Part shown: positions 1-6,081 of the stretch, piece after piece | How the letters are laid out: each line of letters starts with the position of its first letter | Numbering within the stretch: position 1 is the first letter of the stretch | From: CAYNTG01 sp964400105 | Lineage (GTDB): Bacteria > UBP14 > UBA6098 | Reading direction: 5' to 3' | DNA length: 8,709 bases | Assembly (NCBI GenBank): GCA_964400105.1 | Contig: CAYNTG010000094.1 | Span: 1 to 8,709, forward strand | Made by a program: the position numbers and the translations under genes | The notes under the pieces: generated by a model | The model's input: only the letters and a program-made list of their open reading frames with translations | Database searches by the model: none | What the model was told of the DNA's origin: nothing

Positions 1-26
1 GTGTGCGGTCGTTGTTGGGGGCGTCG

Positions 27-52
27 CCCGACGAGCGTTCCTGCTCGTCGGG
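27..52. repeat. Perfect 10-bp GC-rich hairpin
   Basis: CCCGACGAGC (27-36) and GCTCGTCGGG (43-52) are exact reverse complements around the 6-nt loop GTTCCT. No T-run follows on the + strand, so it is not a standard intrinsic terminator. GTCGGGCC and GGTCGGCG strings recur just downstream. It may be a REP-like dispersed palindrome or the 3' hairpin of an upstream transcript. Confidence 0.6.
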
Positions 53-160
53 CCGTCGGGCCGGTCGGCGCGATTTTATTGCTGTCGTCGAAGGTCGCGG
101 TGAGTCGCTCGAAGGTAGTCGAGGATTATTTGCCCGAATCGCCGACCTGCACGACGCAGC

Positions 161-212
161 CACACAGCCGGTCGGCGTTCTTATTTTCAGGGAATCCTAC
201 TCCGGCTGTGTG
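161..212. repeat. 11-bp inverted repeat with 30-nt spacer
   Basis: CACACAGCCGG (161-171) and CCGGCTGTGTG (202-212) are exact reverse complements. The arms are flanked by similar ACGACG strings (151-156 ACGACG, 216-221 ACGACG), so the palindrome-like unit extends somewhat beyond the arms. It resembles small non-coding dispersed repeats rather than a gene end. I cannot count other copies from this window. Confidence 0.55.
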
Positions 213-287
213 ACAACGACGCCCTGTGGTAATGCCATTCAAAACTTCGATGCGTAATATTTCTATTGACCAACAAGGTAATGTAAA

Positions 288-458
288 TTGAGATTGCTGA
301 TTTTTAACAGAAAACAAGAAATTAGCCTGTCATTGCGAGGAGCGGAGCGACGCGGCAATCTCCCGCAAACATTGGGATTGCTTCGTTTCACTCGCAATGA
401 CATGTTTTATCATTTTATCACTTTGTAACGGTTCACATTCGTTTTTCAGCAATCTCAA
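288..458. repeat. 171-bp element with 13-bp terminal inverted repeats (MITE-like)
   Basis: TTGAGATTGCTGA (288-300) and TCAGCAATCTCAA (446-458) are perfect reverse complements. They enclose the palindromic repeat at 328-402 almost symmetrically. The core GCAATCTC of the ends is shared with the inner repeat (355-362), so the two layers look related. There is no ORF inside and no clear target-site duplication immediately outside. I read it as a candidate miniature element or a REP/BIME-like composite; mobility is inference. Confidence 0.5.
328..402. repeat. Dispersed palindromic repeat of the TCATTGCGAGGAGCG type
   Basis: The ends TGTCATTGCGAG (328-339) and CTCGCAATGACA (391-402) are a perfect 12-bp inverted pair. 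Inner segments GCAATC (355-360) and GATTGC (376-381) also pair, giving a long imperfect hairpin with a short central loop. From memory, this sequence type (TCATTGCGAGGAGCG...GGATTGCTTCG) is a common interspersed non-coding repeat in several bacterial and candidate-phylum genomes. It contains no gene. Confidence 0.8.
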
Positions 459-541
459 ATTTGGAATGAAACCTGCGATATGGAAGAACGAAGCCGGTTT
501 TTTTAAAGGGGAACTACCGGTTGTATCCAGGGGATTCTTTA

Positions 542-569
542 TTAATATAATTTTTTACGTCGATATACT
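542..569 (+). promoter_or_regulatory. Candidate sigma70-type promoter of the GT2 gene
   Basis: TTAATA (542-547), a 16-nt spacer and TATACT (564-569, 5 of 6 consensus positions). Transcription would start about 576-578, at or within two bases of the ATG at 578. This agrees with the absence of a Shine-Dalgarno sequence before that ATG. The rest of the 403-541 gap is AT-rich and shows no other convincing signal. Confidence 0.5.
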
Positions 570-577
570 TGCATTTT

Positions 578-1681
578 ATGTCCGAGAAAAGACAAAATGA
601 AAAATCTTTTGAGGAGACGAAAAGCGCTGGCGCGAATGTGAAACGAGCCGACGAATCGTTCCCTTTAGTTTCCATCATTATCCCTGTTCGGAACGAGGAG
701 GAATATCTCGGACGCTGCCTCGAATCCATAGCAAAACAGACATATCCCCACGATAAAATCGAGGTGCTCGTTGTGAATGGGCACTCGACGGATTCTTCGA
801 CCACTATCGCGACCGAGTTCGGCAAAAGGAACGGCGTTAGAGTTCGAATCCTCGACAACCATAAAGGCAATACACCATGCGGCCTCAATATCGGTTATAA
901 AAATGCCGATGGCGAGGTCTTCGTTCATTTCATCGGTCATGCCATGATGTCACCGGATTTCATCGCGAAAAATATGGAATATCTCGATAAGACCGGAGCC
1001 GATGCGGTCGGCGGTCTTGTGATAAGCGCCTGTCTCGACCGGAAAACGGTGCCGCAGGGAATCGGATATGCGCTGAACTCGCTTTTCGGTCTCGGCGGCG
1101 TTATGGCGCGAACCGGCACACGCGCGAGATATATCGATAATCCAAGCTTTGCGGCCTATCGACGTGAGCTTTTTGACCGATTCGGTTATATCGACGAGCG
1201 TCTGACGCGAAATCAGGATTACGAATTCAATCAGCGCATTTCGGCGGGCAGCGCGAAGATATACTTCACCCCGGATATACGCAGCTCGTATTTCAATAGA
1301 CCTACATATAAAAGCCTCTGGAAAGAGTATTTTAACGCCGCCAAGTGGCGGTCATTTATGATCGGTCGCTTCGTTAATGCCGTCCGAAAAAGACATCTGG
1401 TGCCGCCTTTATTTGTGCTCTCCGTTATTGCGCTCGCGGTTTTAGGGGTCTTCTTCGCCCCTGCGATCTATGCGCTTCTCGTGCTGCTCGGGATATACTC
1501 GGTCGTAGCCATCGGTTCGTCGCTTTCTATCGGGTTCAAAAAGGGGATTAAATACGTCCCATCGGTGCTTCTAAGCTATCTCGTTATACATGTCGCATAC
1601 GGGTTTGGTTTTATCTGGGGAATAGTTTACTTCTGGATATTCGGGAAAGCGCAAACTATACGAATCGCCGAATCTCAATGA
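578..1681 (+). CDS. Membrane-anchored family-2 glycosyltransferase (ExoA-like)
   Basis: This is a 367-residue inverting GT-A glycosyltransferase, likely building a cell-surface or exopolysaccharide sugar chain at the inner face of the membrane. The GT2 core starts at about residue 30 (VSIIIPVRNEEEYLGRCLES, then VLVVNGHSTDSS at about 64-75). RNQDYEF (about 211-217) is the conserved acceptor/catalytic region, and FNRPTYKSLWKEYF follows, as in ExoA-type enzymes. Three hydrophobic segments (about 274-294, 296-320, 326-356) form a C-terminal membrane anchor. The position where a metal-binding DxD is expected reads HFIGHA (117-122), so the aspartates are missing; the enzyme may be metal-independent, altered or inactive. 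The ATG at 578 is preferred over the upstream TTG at 569, which lies in the promoter. No Shine-Dalgarno sequence is visible and translation is probably leaderless. The acceptor and donor sugars cannot be predicted. Confidence 0.88.
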   Translation: MSEKRQNEKSFEETKSAGANVKRADESFPLVSIIIPVRNEEEYLGRCLESIAKQTYPHDKIEVLVVNGHSTDSSTTIATEFGKRNGVRVRILDNHKGNTPCGLNIGYKNADGEVFVHFIGHAMMSPDFIAKNMEYLDKTGADAVGGLVISACLDRKTVPQGIGYALNSLFGLGGVMARTGTRARYIDNPSFAAYRRELFDRFGYIDERLTRNQDYEFNQRISAGSAKIYFTPDIRSSYFNRPTYKSLWKEYFNAAKWRSFMIGRFVNAVRKRHLVPPLFVLSVIALAVLGVFFAPAIYALLVLLGIYSVVAIGSSLSIGFKKGIKYVPSVLLSYLVIHVAYGFGFIWGIVYFWIFGKAQTIRIAESQ

Positions 1682-1736
1682 CAACGCGCGCCTGCTGACA
1701 ATCCATCAAGCGGCGCTTCCATTGCCCGTCATATCG

Positions 1737-1765
1737 AAACCGGAAAAATTGCATGAACGGTTTTT
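1737..1765 (+). terminator. Weak intrinsic terminator candidate after the GT2 gene
   Basis: AAACCG (1737-1742) pairs with CGGTTT (1758-1763) across a 15-nt loop and ends in a five-T run (1761-1765). It lies 56 nt after the GT2 stop and just before the pyrR promoter. The stem is short and the loop large, so termination is probably partial. Confidence 0.35.
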
Positions 1766-1774
1766 AAGTTACCA

Positions 1775-1802
1775 TTGACTTGGAAATATTATTGTGTATT
1801 TT
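1775..1802 (+). promoter_or_regulatory. Candidate promoter of the pyrR cluster
   Basis: TTGACT (1775-1780), a 16-nt spacer and TATTTT (1797-1802). The -35 box is strong and the -10 weak. The predicted start near 1809 gives a 5' leader of only about 26 nt. That is too short for the PyrR attenuator leaders of Bacillus, which run to well over 100 nt. Confidence 0.5.
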
Positions 1803-1822
1803 TCGGTCGAAAATATGCAGAG

Positions 1823-1837
1823 AGGAGTTTCCCTGTG
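1823..1837 (+). promoter_or_regulatory. Ribosome-binding site and GTG start of pyrR
   Basis: AGGAG (1823-1827) stands seven bases before GTG (1835-1837). This fixes the start at GTG rather than at the TTG at 1775, which is the -35 box. The resulting protein begins like other PyrR proteins and has the family length. Confidence 0.8.
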
Positions 1838-2368
1838 ATTGAACTTTTGGATAGCGCTCAACTAACACGCAGTCTTAAAAGAATTGCAAACGAGATCGTC
1901 GAACGAAATTCCGGCGCAAAAAACCTCGCCATCATCGGAATACGCACCCGCGGCATGCCTCTCGCGGAGCGTTTGGCCGACAACATAGAAGCTCTCGAAG
2001 GAATCCGCCCGCCAATCGGAACGATAGATATCACACTCTATCGGGACGACTTTCGCGAGATCAAATCTTCCCCGGATGTCGGCGGAACGGAGATTCTTTT
2101 CGATCCATCGAATAAGAATATCGTGCTTATCGACGACGTGCTCTACACAGGCCGAACAATCCGCGCGGCGATCGACGTGATAATCGATTTTGGAAGACCG
2201 AATACGATCCAATTAGCCGTTATGGTCGATAGAGGACACCGCGAGCTGCCGATCTGCGCCGATTATATCGGCAAGAAGATCAGCCTGAATGACAACGAAT
2301 ATGTCGAGGTGCGCGTTGAGGAGATCGACGGTGAGGATCGAGTCGTCAAGGTTAATAGGGATAGTTAA
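1835..2368 (+). CDS. pyrR: PyrR bifunctional pyrimidine regulator / uracil phosphoribosyltransferase
   Basis: A 177-residue type I phosphoribosyltransferase, close to the usual length of about 180. The PRPP-binding motif IVLIDDVLYTGRTI (about 96-109) is the PyrR signature; GIRTRGMPLAERL (35-47) and DITLYRDD (65-72) are further family landmarks. PyrR binds UMP/UTP and, in Gram-positive bacteria, folded pyr mRNA; most members also make UMP from uracil and PRPP. It heads a cluster with pyrB and pyrC, which supports a regulatory role. No convincing PyrR-binding RNA loop was found in its short leader. It may therefore act on another site, on the terminator just downstream, or mainly as an enzyme. 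The stop codon touches the hairpin of the next feature. Confidence 0.93.
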   Translation: MIELLDSAQLTRSLKRIANEIVERNSGAKNLAIIGIRTRGMPLAERLADNIEALEGIRPPIGTIDITLYRDDFREIKSSPDVGGTEILFDPSNKNIVLIDDVLYTGRTIRAAIDVIIDFGRPNTIQLAVMVDRGHRELPICADYIGKKISLNDNEYVEVRVEEIDGEDRVVKVNRDS

Positions 2369-2389
2369 GGGGGCATCAGCCCCCTTTTT
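2367..2389 (+). terminator. Intrinsic terminator / attenuator between pyrR and pyrB
   Basis: GGGGGC (2369-2374), loop ATCA, GCCCCC (2379-2384) and TTTTT (2385-2389) form a compact, strong Rho-independent terminator. The A residues of the pyrR stop codon (2367-2368) can extend the stem. It sits inside the 38-nt pyrR-pyrB gap, just upstream of the pyrB ribosome-binding site (GGGAG, 2395-2399). A ribosome finishing pyrR would cover the left arm, so pyrR translation could control read-through into pyrB. The hairpin is plain in the sequence; the regulation is inferred. Confidence 0.85.
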
Positions 2390-2406
2390 AAAATGGGAGA
2401 AATACG

Positions 2407-3336
2407 ATGAAAAAACATCTTCTCGGGCTGGAGGGTCTGCAAAAAGACGAAATTCTCGAGGTGTTGGATCACGCGAGGACGTTTCGCAAGATTCTCGAGC
2501 GCGACGTGAAAAAGCTGCCGACACTCCGTGGTGTCACTGTGGCGAATCTGTTTTTCGAGGCTTCGACAAGAACGAGGATGTCGTTCGAGCTTGCGGAAAA
2601 GAGGCTCAGCGCCGATGTGATAAACTTTTCCGCATCGACGAGCAGCCTGAAAAAGGGCGAAAGCCTGCGAGACACCGTAGATAATATCTCCTCGATGAAG
2701 GTCGATATGGTCATAATCCGCCACGGTTCGGTCGGCGCGCCGCATTTCATCGCCAGAAGATGCGATACGGTCGTGATCAACGCCGGCGACGGTGCCCACG
2801 AACATCCAACGCAAGCGCTGCTCGATCTTTACACGATCCGCGAAAAATTTGGAGATTTCGAGGGCCTTCGCGTTTGCCTAGTCGGCGATGCCCTCCACAG
2901 CCGGGTTATACGAAGCAACGTCATCGGCCTTAAAGCTTTGGGAGCCGAGGTTACACTTTGCGCGCCTGCGACGCTACTTCCTTATGGCATAGAAAGCTGG
3001 GGAATTAATGTAACATGCGATATCGAAGAGGCTATCGAGGGGGCAAATGTCGTGAATATTATGCGGCTTCAACTCGAACGCCAGACCGCCGGATATATTC
3101 CGACTCTTCGCGAATACGCAATGGTCTGGGGGATCGACGGCAAGCGGATCGACCTTATGGATTCCGAGCGATTGATAATGCACCCCGGCCCGATGAACCG
3201 AGGCATCGAGATCACACAGGATGTGGCCGATTGCGCCGATTCGGTGATACTTCCACAGGTTACAAACGGAGTCGCCGTGAGGATGGCAATACTCTATATT
3301 TTCGCACCAAGAACACATGAATCGCAGATTGCATGA
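2407..3336 (+). CDS. pyrB: Aspartate carbamoyltransferase catalytic chain
   Basis: Transfers carbamoyl from carbamoyl phosphate to L-aspartate, giving N-carbamoyl-aspartate, the committed second step of UMP synthesis in the cytoplasm. It has 309 residues, the normal length for the catalytic chain. The carbamoyl-phosphate motif ASTRTRMSFE is at about 52-61, the loop SSLKKGES at 79-86, RHG at 105-107, HPTQALLDLY at 133-142, MRLQLER at 219-225 and HPGPMNRG at 259-266. All key residues look intact. No regulatory chain gene (pyrI) is nearby, so it is probably the unregulated trimer type. The ATG has GGGAG seven bases upstream. Its TGA stop overlaps the ATG of the next gene by four bases (ATGA), a sign of translational coupling. 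Confidence 0.96.
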   Translation: MKKHLLGLEGLQKDEILEVLDHARTFRKILERDVKKLPTLRGVTVANLFFEASTRTRMSFELAEKRLSADVINFSASTSSLKKGESLRDTVDNISSMKVDMVIIRHGSVGAPHFIARRCDTVVINAGDGAHEHPTQALLDLYTIREKFGDFEGLRVCLVGDALHSRVIRSNVIGLKALGAEVTLCAPATLLPYGIESWGINVTCDIEEAIEGANVVNIMRLQLERQTAGYIPTLREYAMVWGIDGKRIDLMDSERLIMHPGPMNRGIEITQDVADCADSVILPQVTNGVAVRMAILYIFAPRTHESQIA

Positions 3337-4493
3337 GGATTCTCTATGTGGCATACGCACCTCTCTCGAAGCAGGGAGCGGTTCCGGTGCATGTCGGAGC
3401 TATCGCGGGCGGTCTTGCGAAACGAGGACATGAGGTTACGATAATTGCGCCGGAATTTGCAAAGCCATTCGAGCTGGAGGGAGTCGAGGTGGTCTTTCTC
3501 CGGTCGAGGATCGGCGTTGCGCAGGGATGGGCGCGTGCGGCTTCACGATGGATCGATAAAAGGAAAAGAGATTTCGACGCCATTTATCATCGGGATTTTT
3601 ATAACTGCAACCGGGTTATAGGACGGGCGAAAAAGGCCGGGATTCCCACGGTTTTGGAGGTCAACGGCCTCGTTCGCGACGAACTCGATGGATACGGCTT
3701 GACCGTTTGGGTGGCGGGAACCCTCGATTGGCGCTTCTCCCTCCGAAGACGACTCGGCCTCGCCGATAGCGTGATAGCCGTTTCGCCTGAACTGAGGGAT
3801 TTCCTTGCTAACCTGAACGGCGACGAATCGAAATTCCACTTTTTGCCAAATGGCGTGGATTTGGGGCTTTATCATTTTGACAAGGATAAGCGTTCCATCC
3901 GCGCTGAGTTGGATTTGCCGGTCGAGGGCGAGCTTATCGGCAATGTCGGAAGCATTCTTCCGTATCATCTCGAAAGCCCGATCGTCGAGGTCGTTGAGAT
4001 GCTTTCCAAAAATCGCGAGGATTTGAGATGCCTTATCGTCGGTGGCGGTCCGGCGGAGGATGAGTTCCGGGCGAAGGTAGATTCGAGTTCGGTGCGAGAT
4101 CGTTTCATCTTCACCGGAAGGGTTTCGCAAAAAAAAAGCGCCCGATATATCGGCGCTTTGGATGTCGCCGTTACATGGTCCACGCCGGAGACGGCGAGGT
4201 TCTGCTGGCCGGTAAGGCTTTCGGCATTCGCGGCGGCGGGAGTGCCGACCGTTGCGCCGGACTGGGGAGTCTATAGGATTTTCGAGGAGAACGGCGCGCT
4301 TATTTCTGCTGCGGGTGGAACGGCGGAATCGACGGCAAATGCCGTCGATAGGCTTCTGACCGATAAAAAATTGGCGGAAAAGATTTCACATAATGGACGG
4401 AAATGGGCGGAAAATGCGTTAGGTTGGGACTCGGTCGTCGATAGGACTGAAACTATTTTAAAAGGTATCGTCAAACCCAATAATCGGAGCTAA
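3333..4493 (+). CDS. GT4-like glycosyltransferase embedded in the pyr operon
   Basis: A 386-residue retaining GT-B glycosyltransferase. The N-terminal Rossmann half starts MRILYVAYAPLS with a Gly-rich acceptor loop (AIAGGLAKRGHEVTIIAP, about 23-40). The C-terminal donor half has LPNGVDLGLY (171-180), GNVGSILPYH (203-212), LIVGGGPAEDEF (234-245), FTGRVS (260-265) and STPETARFCWPVRLSAFAAAG (roughly 283-303). The second glutamate of the family's E-x7-E motif, usually in a KLFEYxAxG context, appears as alanine (RLSAFAAAG). This may weaken phosphate-nucleoside contacts or mark a divergent subgroup. The gene overlaps pyrB by four bases and is followed one base later by pyrC, so it belongs to the same transcript. 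No signal peptide or membrane helix is evident. The sugar substrate is unknown. Confidence 0.88.
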   Translation: MRILYVAYAPLSKQGAVPVHVGAIAGGLAKRGHEVTIIAPEFAKPFELEGVEVVFLRSRIGVAQGWARAASRWIDKRKRDFDAIYHRDFYNCNRVIGRAKKAGIPTVLEVNGLVRDELDGYGLTVWVAGTLDWRFSLRRRLGLADSVIAVSPELRDFLANLNGDESKFHFLPNGVDLGLYHFDKDKRSIRAELDLPVEGELIGNVGSILPYHLESPIVEVVEMLSKNREDLRCLIVGGGPAEDEFRAKVDSSSVRDRFIFTGRVSQKKSARYIGALDVAVTWSTPETARFCWPVRLSAFAAAGVPTVAPDWGVYRIFEENGALISAAGGTAESTANAVDRLLTDKKLAEKISHNGRKWAENALGWDSVVDRTETILKGIVKPNNRS

Positions 4494-4494
4494 A

Positions 4495-5790
4495 ATGAAG
4501 AGCAGTAAGTTTATTATCGAGGGTGGTCGTGTGGTCGATCCGGCCAACGGATTGGACGAGGTCGTCGATATCTACGTCGAAGACGGAATGATCTCGCGGA
4601 TAGGCGGGGAGAAGAATCGTCGCGGGAAAACCGTGATCGATGCCACCGGCAAGCTCGTTTTTCCGGGACTGGTCGATGTTCATGTTCATCTTCGGGAACC
4701 GGGACGCGAGGATGCGGAGACGATAGAAACCGGCTCCGAAGCTGCTGTGCGCGGCGGGATTACATCTGTTTGCTGCATGGCAAACACGAATCCGCCGATA
4801 GACAATGCCGCCGGTGTGCGGTTTATCTATGACCGTGCAATGGATGCGGCTTGTTGGGTCTATCCAATCGCCGCAATAAGCAAGGGGATCGAGGGTAAGG
4901 AATTATCCGAGATGTATGACCTTGCAATGTCCGGCGCGGTAGGCTTCTCCGACGATGGCCGCCCGGTCGAAAGCTCTCAGCTTCTCCGAAACGCCCTTAC
5001 CTATGCAAAGATGATCGAACTGCCTATCGTCCTCCATTGCGAGGATCTGGATCTATCCCGCGGAAAGCATATGCACGAGGGCTACGCCAGCAGCCGGGCC
5101 GGCATGGAGGCAATACCGTCGATCTCCGAAGCGGGGCCGATAGCCCGCAACGTTCTTCTTGCGGAATTCCTCGAAGCACATGTTCATATCTGCCATGTCA
5201 GCGCGAAGGAAAGCGTAAGCATAATCCGCGCAGCTAAGAAAAGGGGTGCCCCTGTTACAGCCGAGGTCGCCGTTCATCACCTGCTTCTCACCGACGAGGA
5301 CGTTTTGAAATCCGGATTCGATGCAAATTTCAAGATGAACCCGCCGCTTCGGGGAGCCGAAGACATTGTAGCATTGCGCGACGCTCTCACGGACGGAACC
5401 ATCGATGCGATAATCACCGACCATGCACCACATCCACCGGAGGATAAGGACTGCGATTTCGCATCGGCACCTTTCGGGATAATCGGCCTCGAAACCTCGG
5501 CGAGCCTCGTCTATGATAAACTCGTTCGCAACGATGTTATCGATGTTCCGCGTATGGTCGAGCTTATGAGCACGAATCCTGCGAGGATCTTCGACCTTTC
5601 CGCCGGAACGCTTTCTCAGGGTTGCAATGCCGATATCACGATATTCGACCCGGATCGAAAATGGACGGTGGATGCCCGGTCTTTCGCAAGCAAATCGCGT
5701 AATACGCCATTCGACGGATGGGAGCTCACGGGCAAGCCGGTTTGGACGATGGTCGGCGGCAGTATCGCTTTCGACGATCTCGAGGGCTGA
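4495..5790 (+). CDS. pyrC: Dihydroorotase (type I, zinc amidohydrolase)
   Basis: Cyclises N-carbamoyl-aspartate to dihydroorotate, step 3 of UMP synthesis, directly after PyrB. It has 431 residues, typical of class I (Bacillus-type) enzymes. Visible metal-site residues are DVHVHLREPG (61-70, His63 and His65), FSDDGRP (151-157), HCED (181-184), HICHVSAKES (231-240, His234) and ITDHAPHPPEDKD (307-319, Asp309). CMANTNPPID (94-103) and PFGIIGLETS (326-335) are also characteristic. A complete zinc set argues for an active enzyme, not an inactive pyrC-like partner. The start is one base after the preceding stop, with CGGAGC just upstream overlapping that gene's end. No good terminator follows. carAB, pyrD, pyrE and pyrF are not in the window. 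Confidence 0.96.
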   Translation: MKSSKFIIEGGRVVDPANGLDEVVDIYVEDGMISRIGGEKNRRGKTVIDATGKLVFPGLVDVHVHLREPGREDAETIETGSEAAVRGGITSVCCMANTNPPIDNAAGVRFIYDRAMDAACWVYPIAAISKGIEGKELSEMYDLAMSGAVGFSDDGRPVESSQLLRNALTYAKMIELPIVLHCEDLDLSRGKHMHEGYASSRAGMEAIPSISEAGPIARNVLLAEFLEAHVHICHVSAKESVSIIRAAKKRGAPVTAEVAVHHLLLTDEDVLKSGFDANFKMNPPLRGAEDIVALRDALTDGTIDAIITDHAPHPPEDKDCDFASAPFGIIGLETSASLVYDKLVRNDVIDVPRMVELMSTNPARIFDLSAGTLSQGCNADITIFDPDRKWTVDARSFASKSRNTPFDGWELTGKPVWTMVGGSIAFDDLEG

Positions 5791-5858
5791 GCAATTTTTC
5801 CGGGGGCGTCTCTATACCATTTATAACTTATTAAACAGCAACGGCTTAAGGGTTAATA

Positions 5859-5887
5859 TTGACGAATGCGCTATAAATCTATATAAA
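5859..5887 (+). promoter_or_regulatory. Strong + strand promoter with no ORF behind it
   Basis: TTGACG (5859-5864), a 17-nt spacer and TATAAA (5882-5887): five of six matches in each box with ideal spacing. The predicted start is near 5894. It lies about 70 bp after pyrC and points towards convergent - strand genes, with only very short reading frames ahead. Confidence 0.6.
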
Positions 5888-5893
5888 CCCGAT

Positions 5894-6081
5894 TACGGGA
5901 TTACATGGATTGAATCTATGTGAAGAACAATGCACACCGAGCGTCAAAAAGAAGCAATCCACCGCAGGAGCAATGGAACAAGAACAAATAAAAGGTCCCT
6001 ACCGACCCGCTTAGACCTTAGCTGAATAAGGTATATCTTAACAGCCTTTTTAGGGTCGCTCATCGCGATGATAATTTTTTT
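5894..6081 (+). ncRNA. Candidate small RNA between pyrC and the AT-rich cassette
   Basis: This covers the gap 5791-6079, which has no supported gene. The predicted transcript would begin with a hairpin, ACATGGAT (5903-5910) and ATCTATGT (5914-5921), 8 bp including one G-U pair around the loop TGA. Farther on, CGACCC (6003-6008) pairs with GGGTCG (6053-6058), enclosing ACCTTA (6015-6020) with TAAGGT (6027-6032). GTCGC/GCGAT near 6055-6069 followed by seven T (6075-6081) could end it. It fits no RNA family I can name; it has no tRNA T-loop, SRP domain or tmRNA ends. Reading frames inside are tiny (ATG at 5930, 31 codons, no Shine-Dalgarno). The existence of the RNA is inferred from promoter plus hairpins. 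Confidence 0.35.
5986..6008 (-). terminator. Weak terminator candidate for the - strand cassette
   Basis: Read on the - strand, GGTC (6007-6004) pairs with GACC (5997-5994) and is followed by TTTTATTT (5993-5986). The stem has only four pairs, possibly aided by the larger CGACCC/GGGTCG pairing upstream. It is the only T-rich hairpin seen after the 77-residue gene. Confidence 0.25.

Larger units (their letters stand above)
1..287. other. Left-edge stretch with no supported gene
   Basis: Several frames are open here (for example + frame 3 up to the stop at 255-257), but none shows a recognisable motif, a ribosome-binding site or a domain. Two perfect inverted repeats occupy a good part of it. 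Open frames in several phases are expected in GC-rich palindromic DNA. A 3' end of a gene starting left of the window cannot be excluded, because the + frame-3 reading runs open from the first bases to 257. Confidence 0.5.

Noticed and set aside
3..257. 84-residue open frame at the left edge
   Set aside because: No motif, no ribosome-binding site, and it overlaps palindromic repeats and other open frames; kept only as an unproven possibility.
1819..1826. CAGAGAGG before pyrR resembles the CNGNGA hexaloop of PyrR-binding RNA
   Set aside because: The flanking bases do not form the required closing stem, and the string is explained by the ribosome-binding site.
1775..1834. Longer pyrR reading from TTG at 1775
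   Set aside because: The TTG is part of the -35 box, the extra 20 residues do not resemble PyrR, and GTG at 1835 has a good ribosome-binding site.
2321..2340. CGGTGA at 2329-2334 in the pyrR 3' end also fits CNGNGA and lies before the terminator
   Set aside because: Only a GATC/GATC stem with a 9-nt loop is possible; the conserved stem next to the hexaloop is missing, and the site is within coding sequence.
5894..6081. Assignment of the candidate RNA to 6S RNA, SRP RNA, tmRNA or a tRNA
   Set aside because: The diagnostic pairings and loops of these families were not found.
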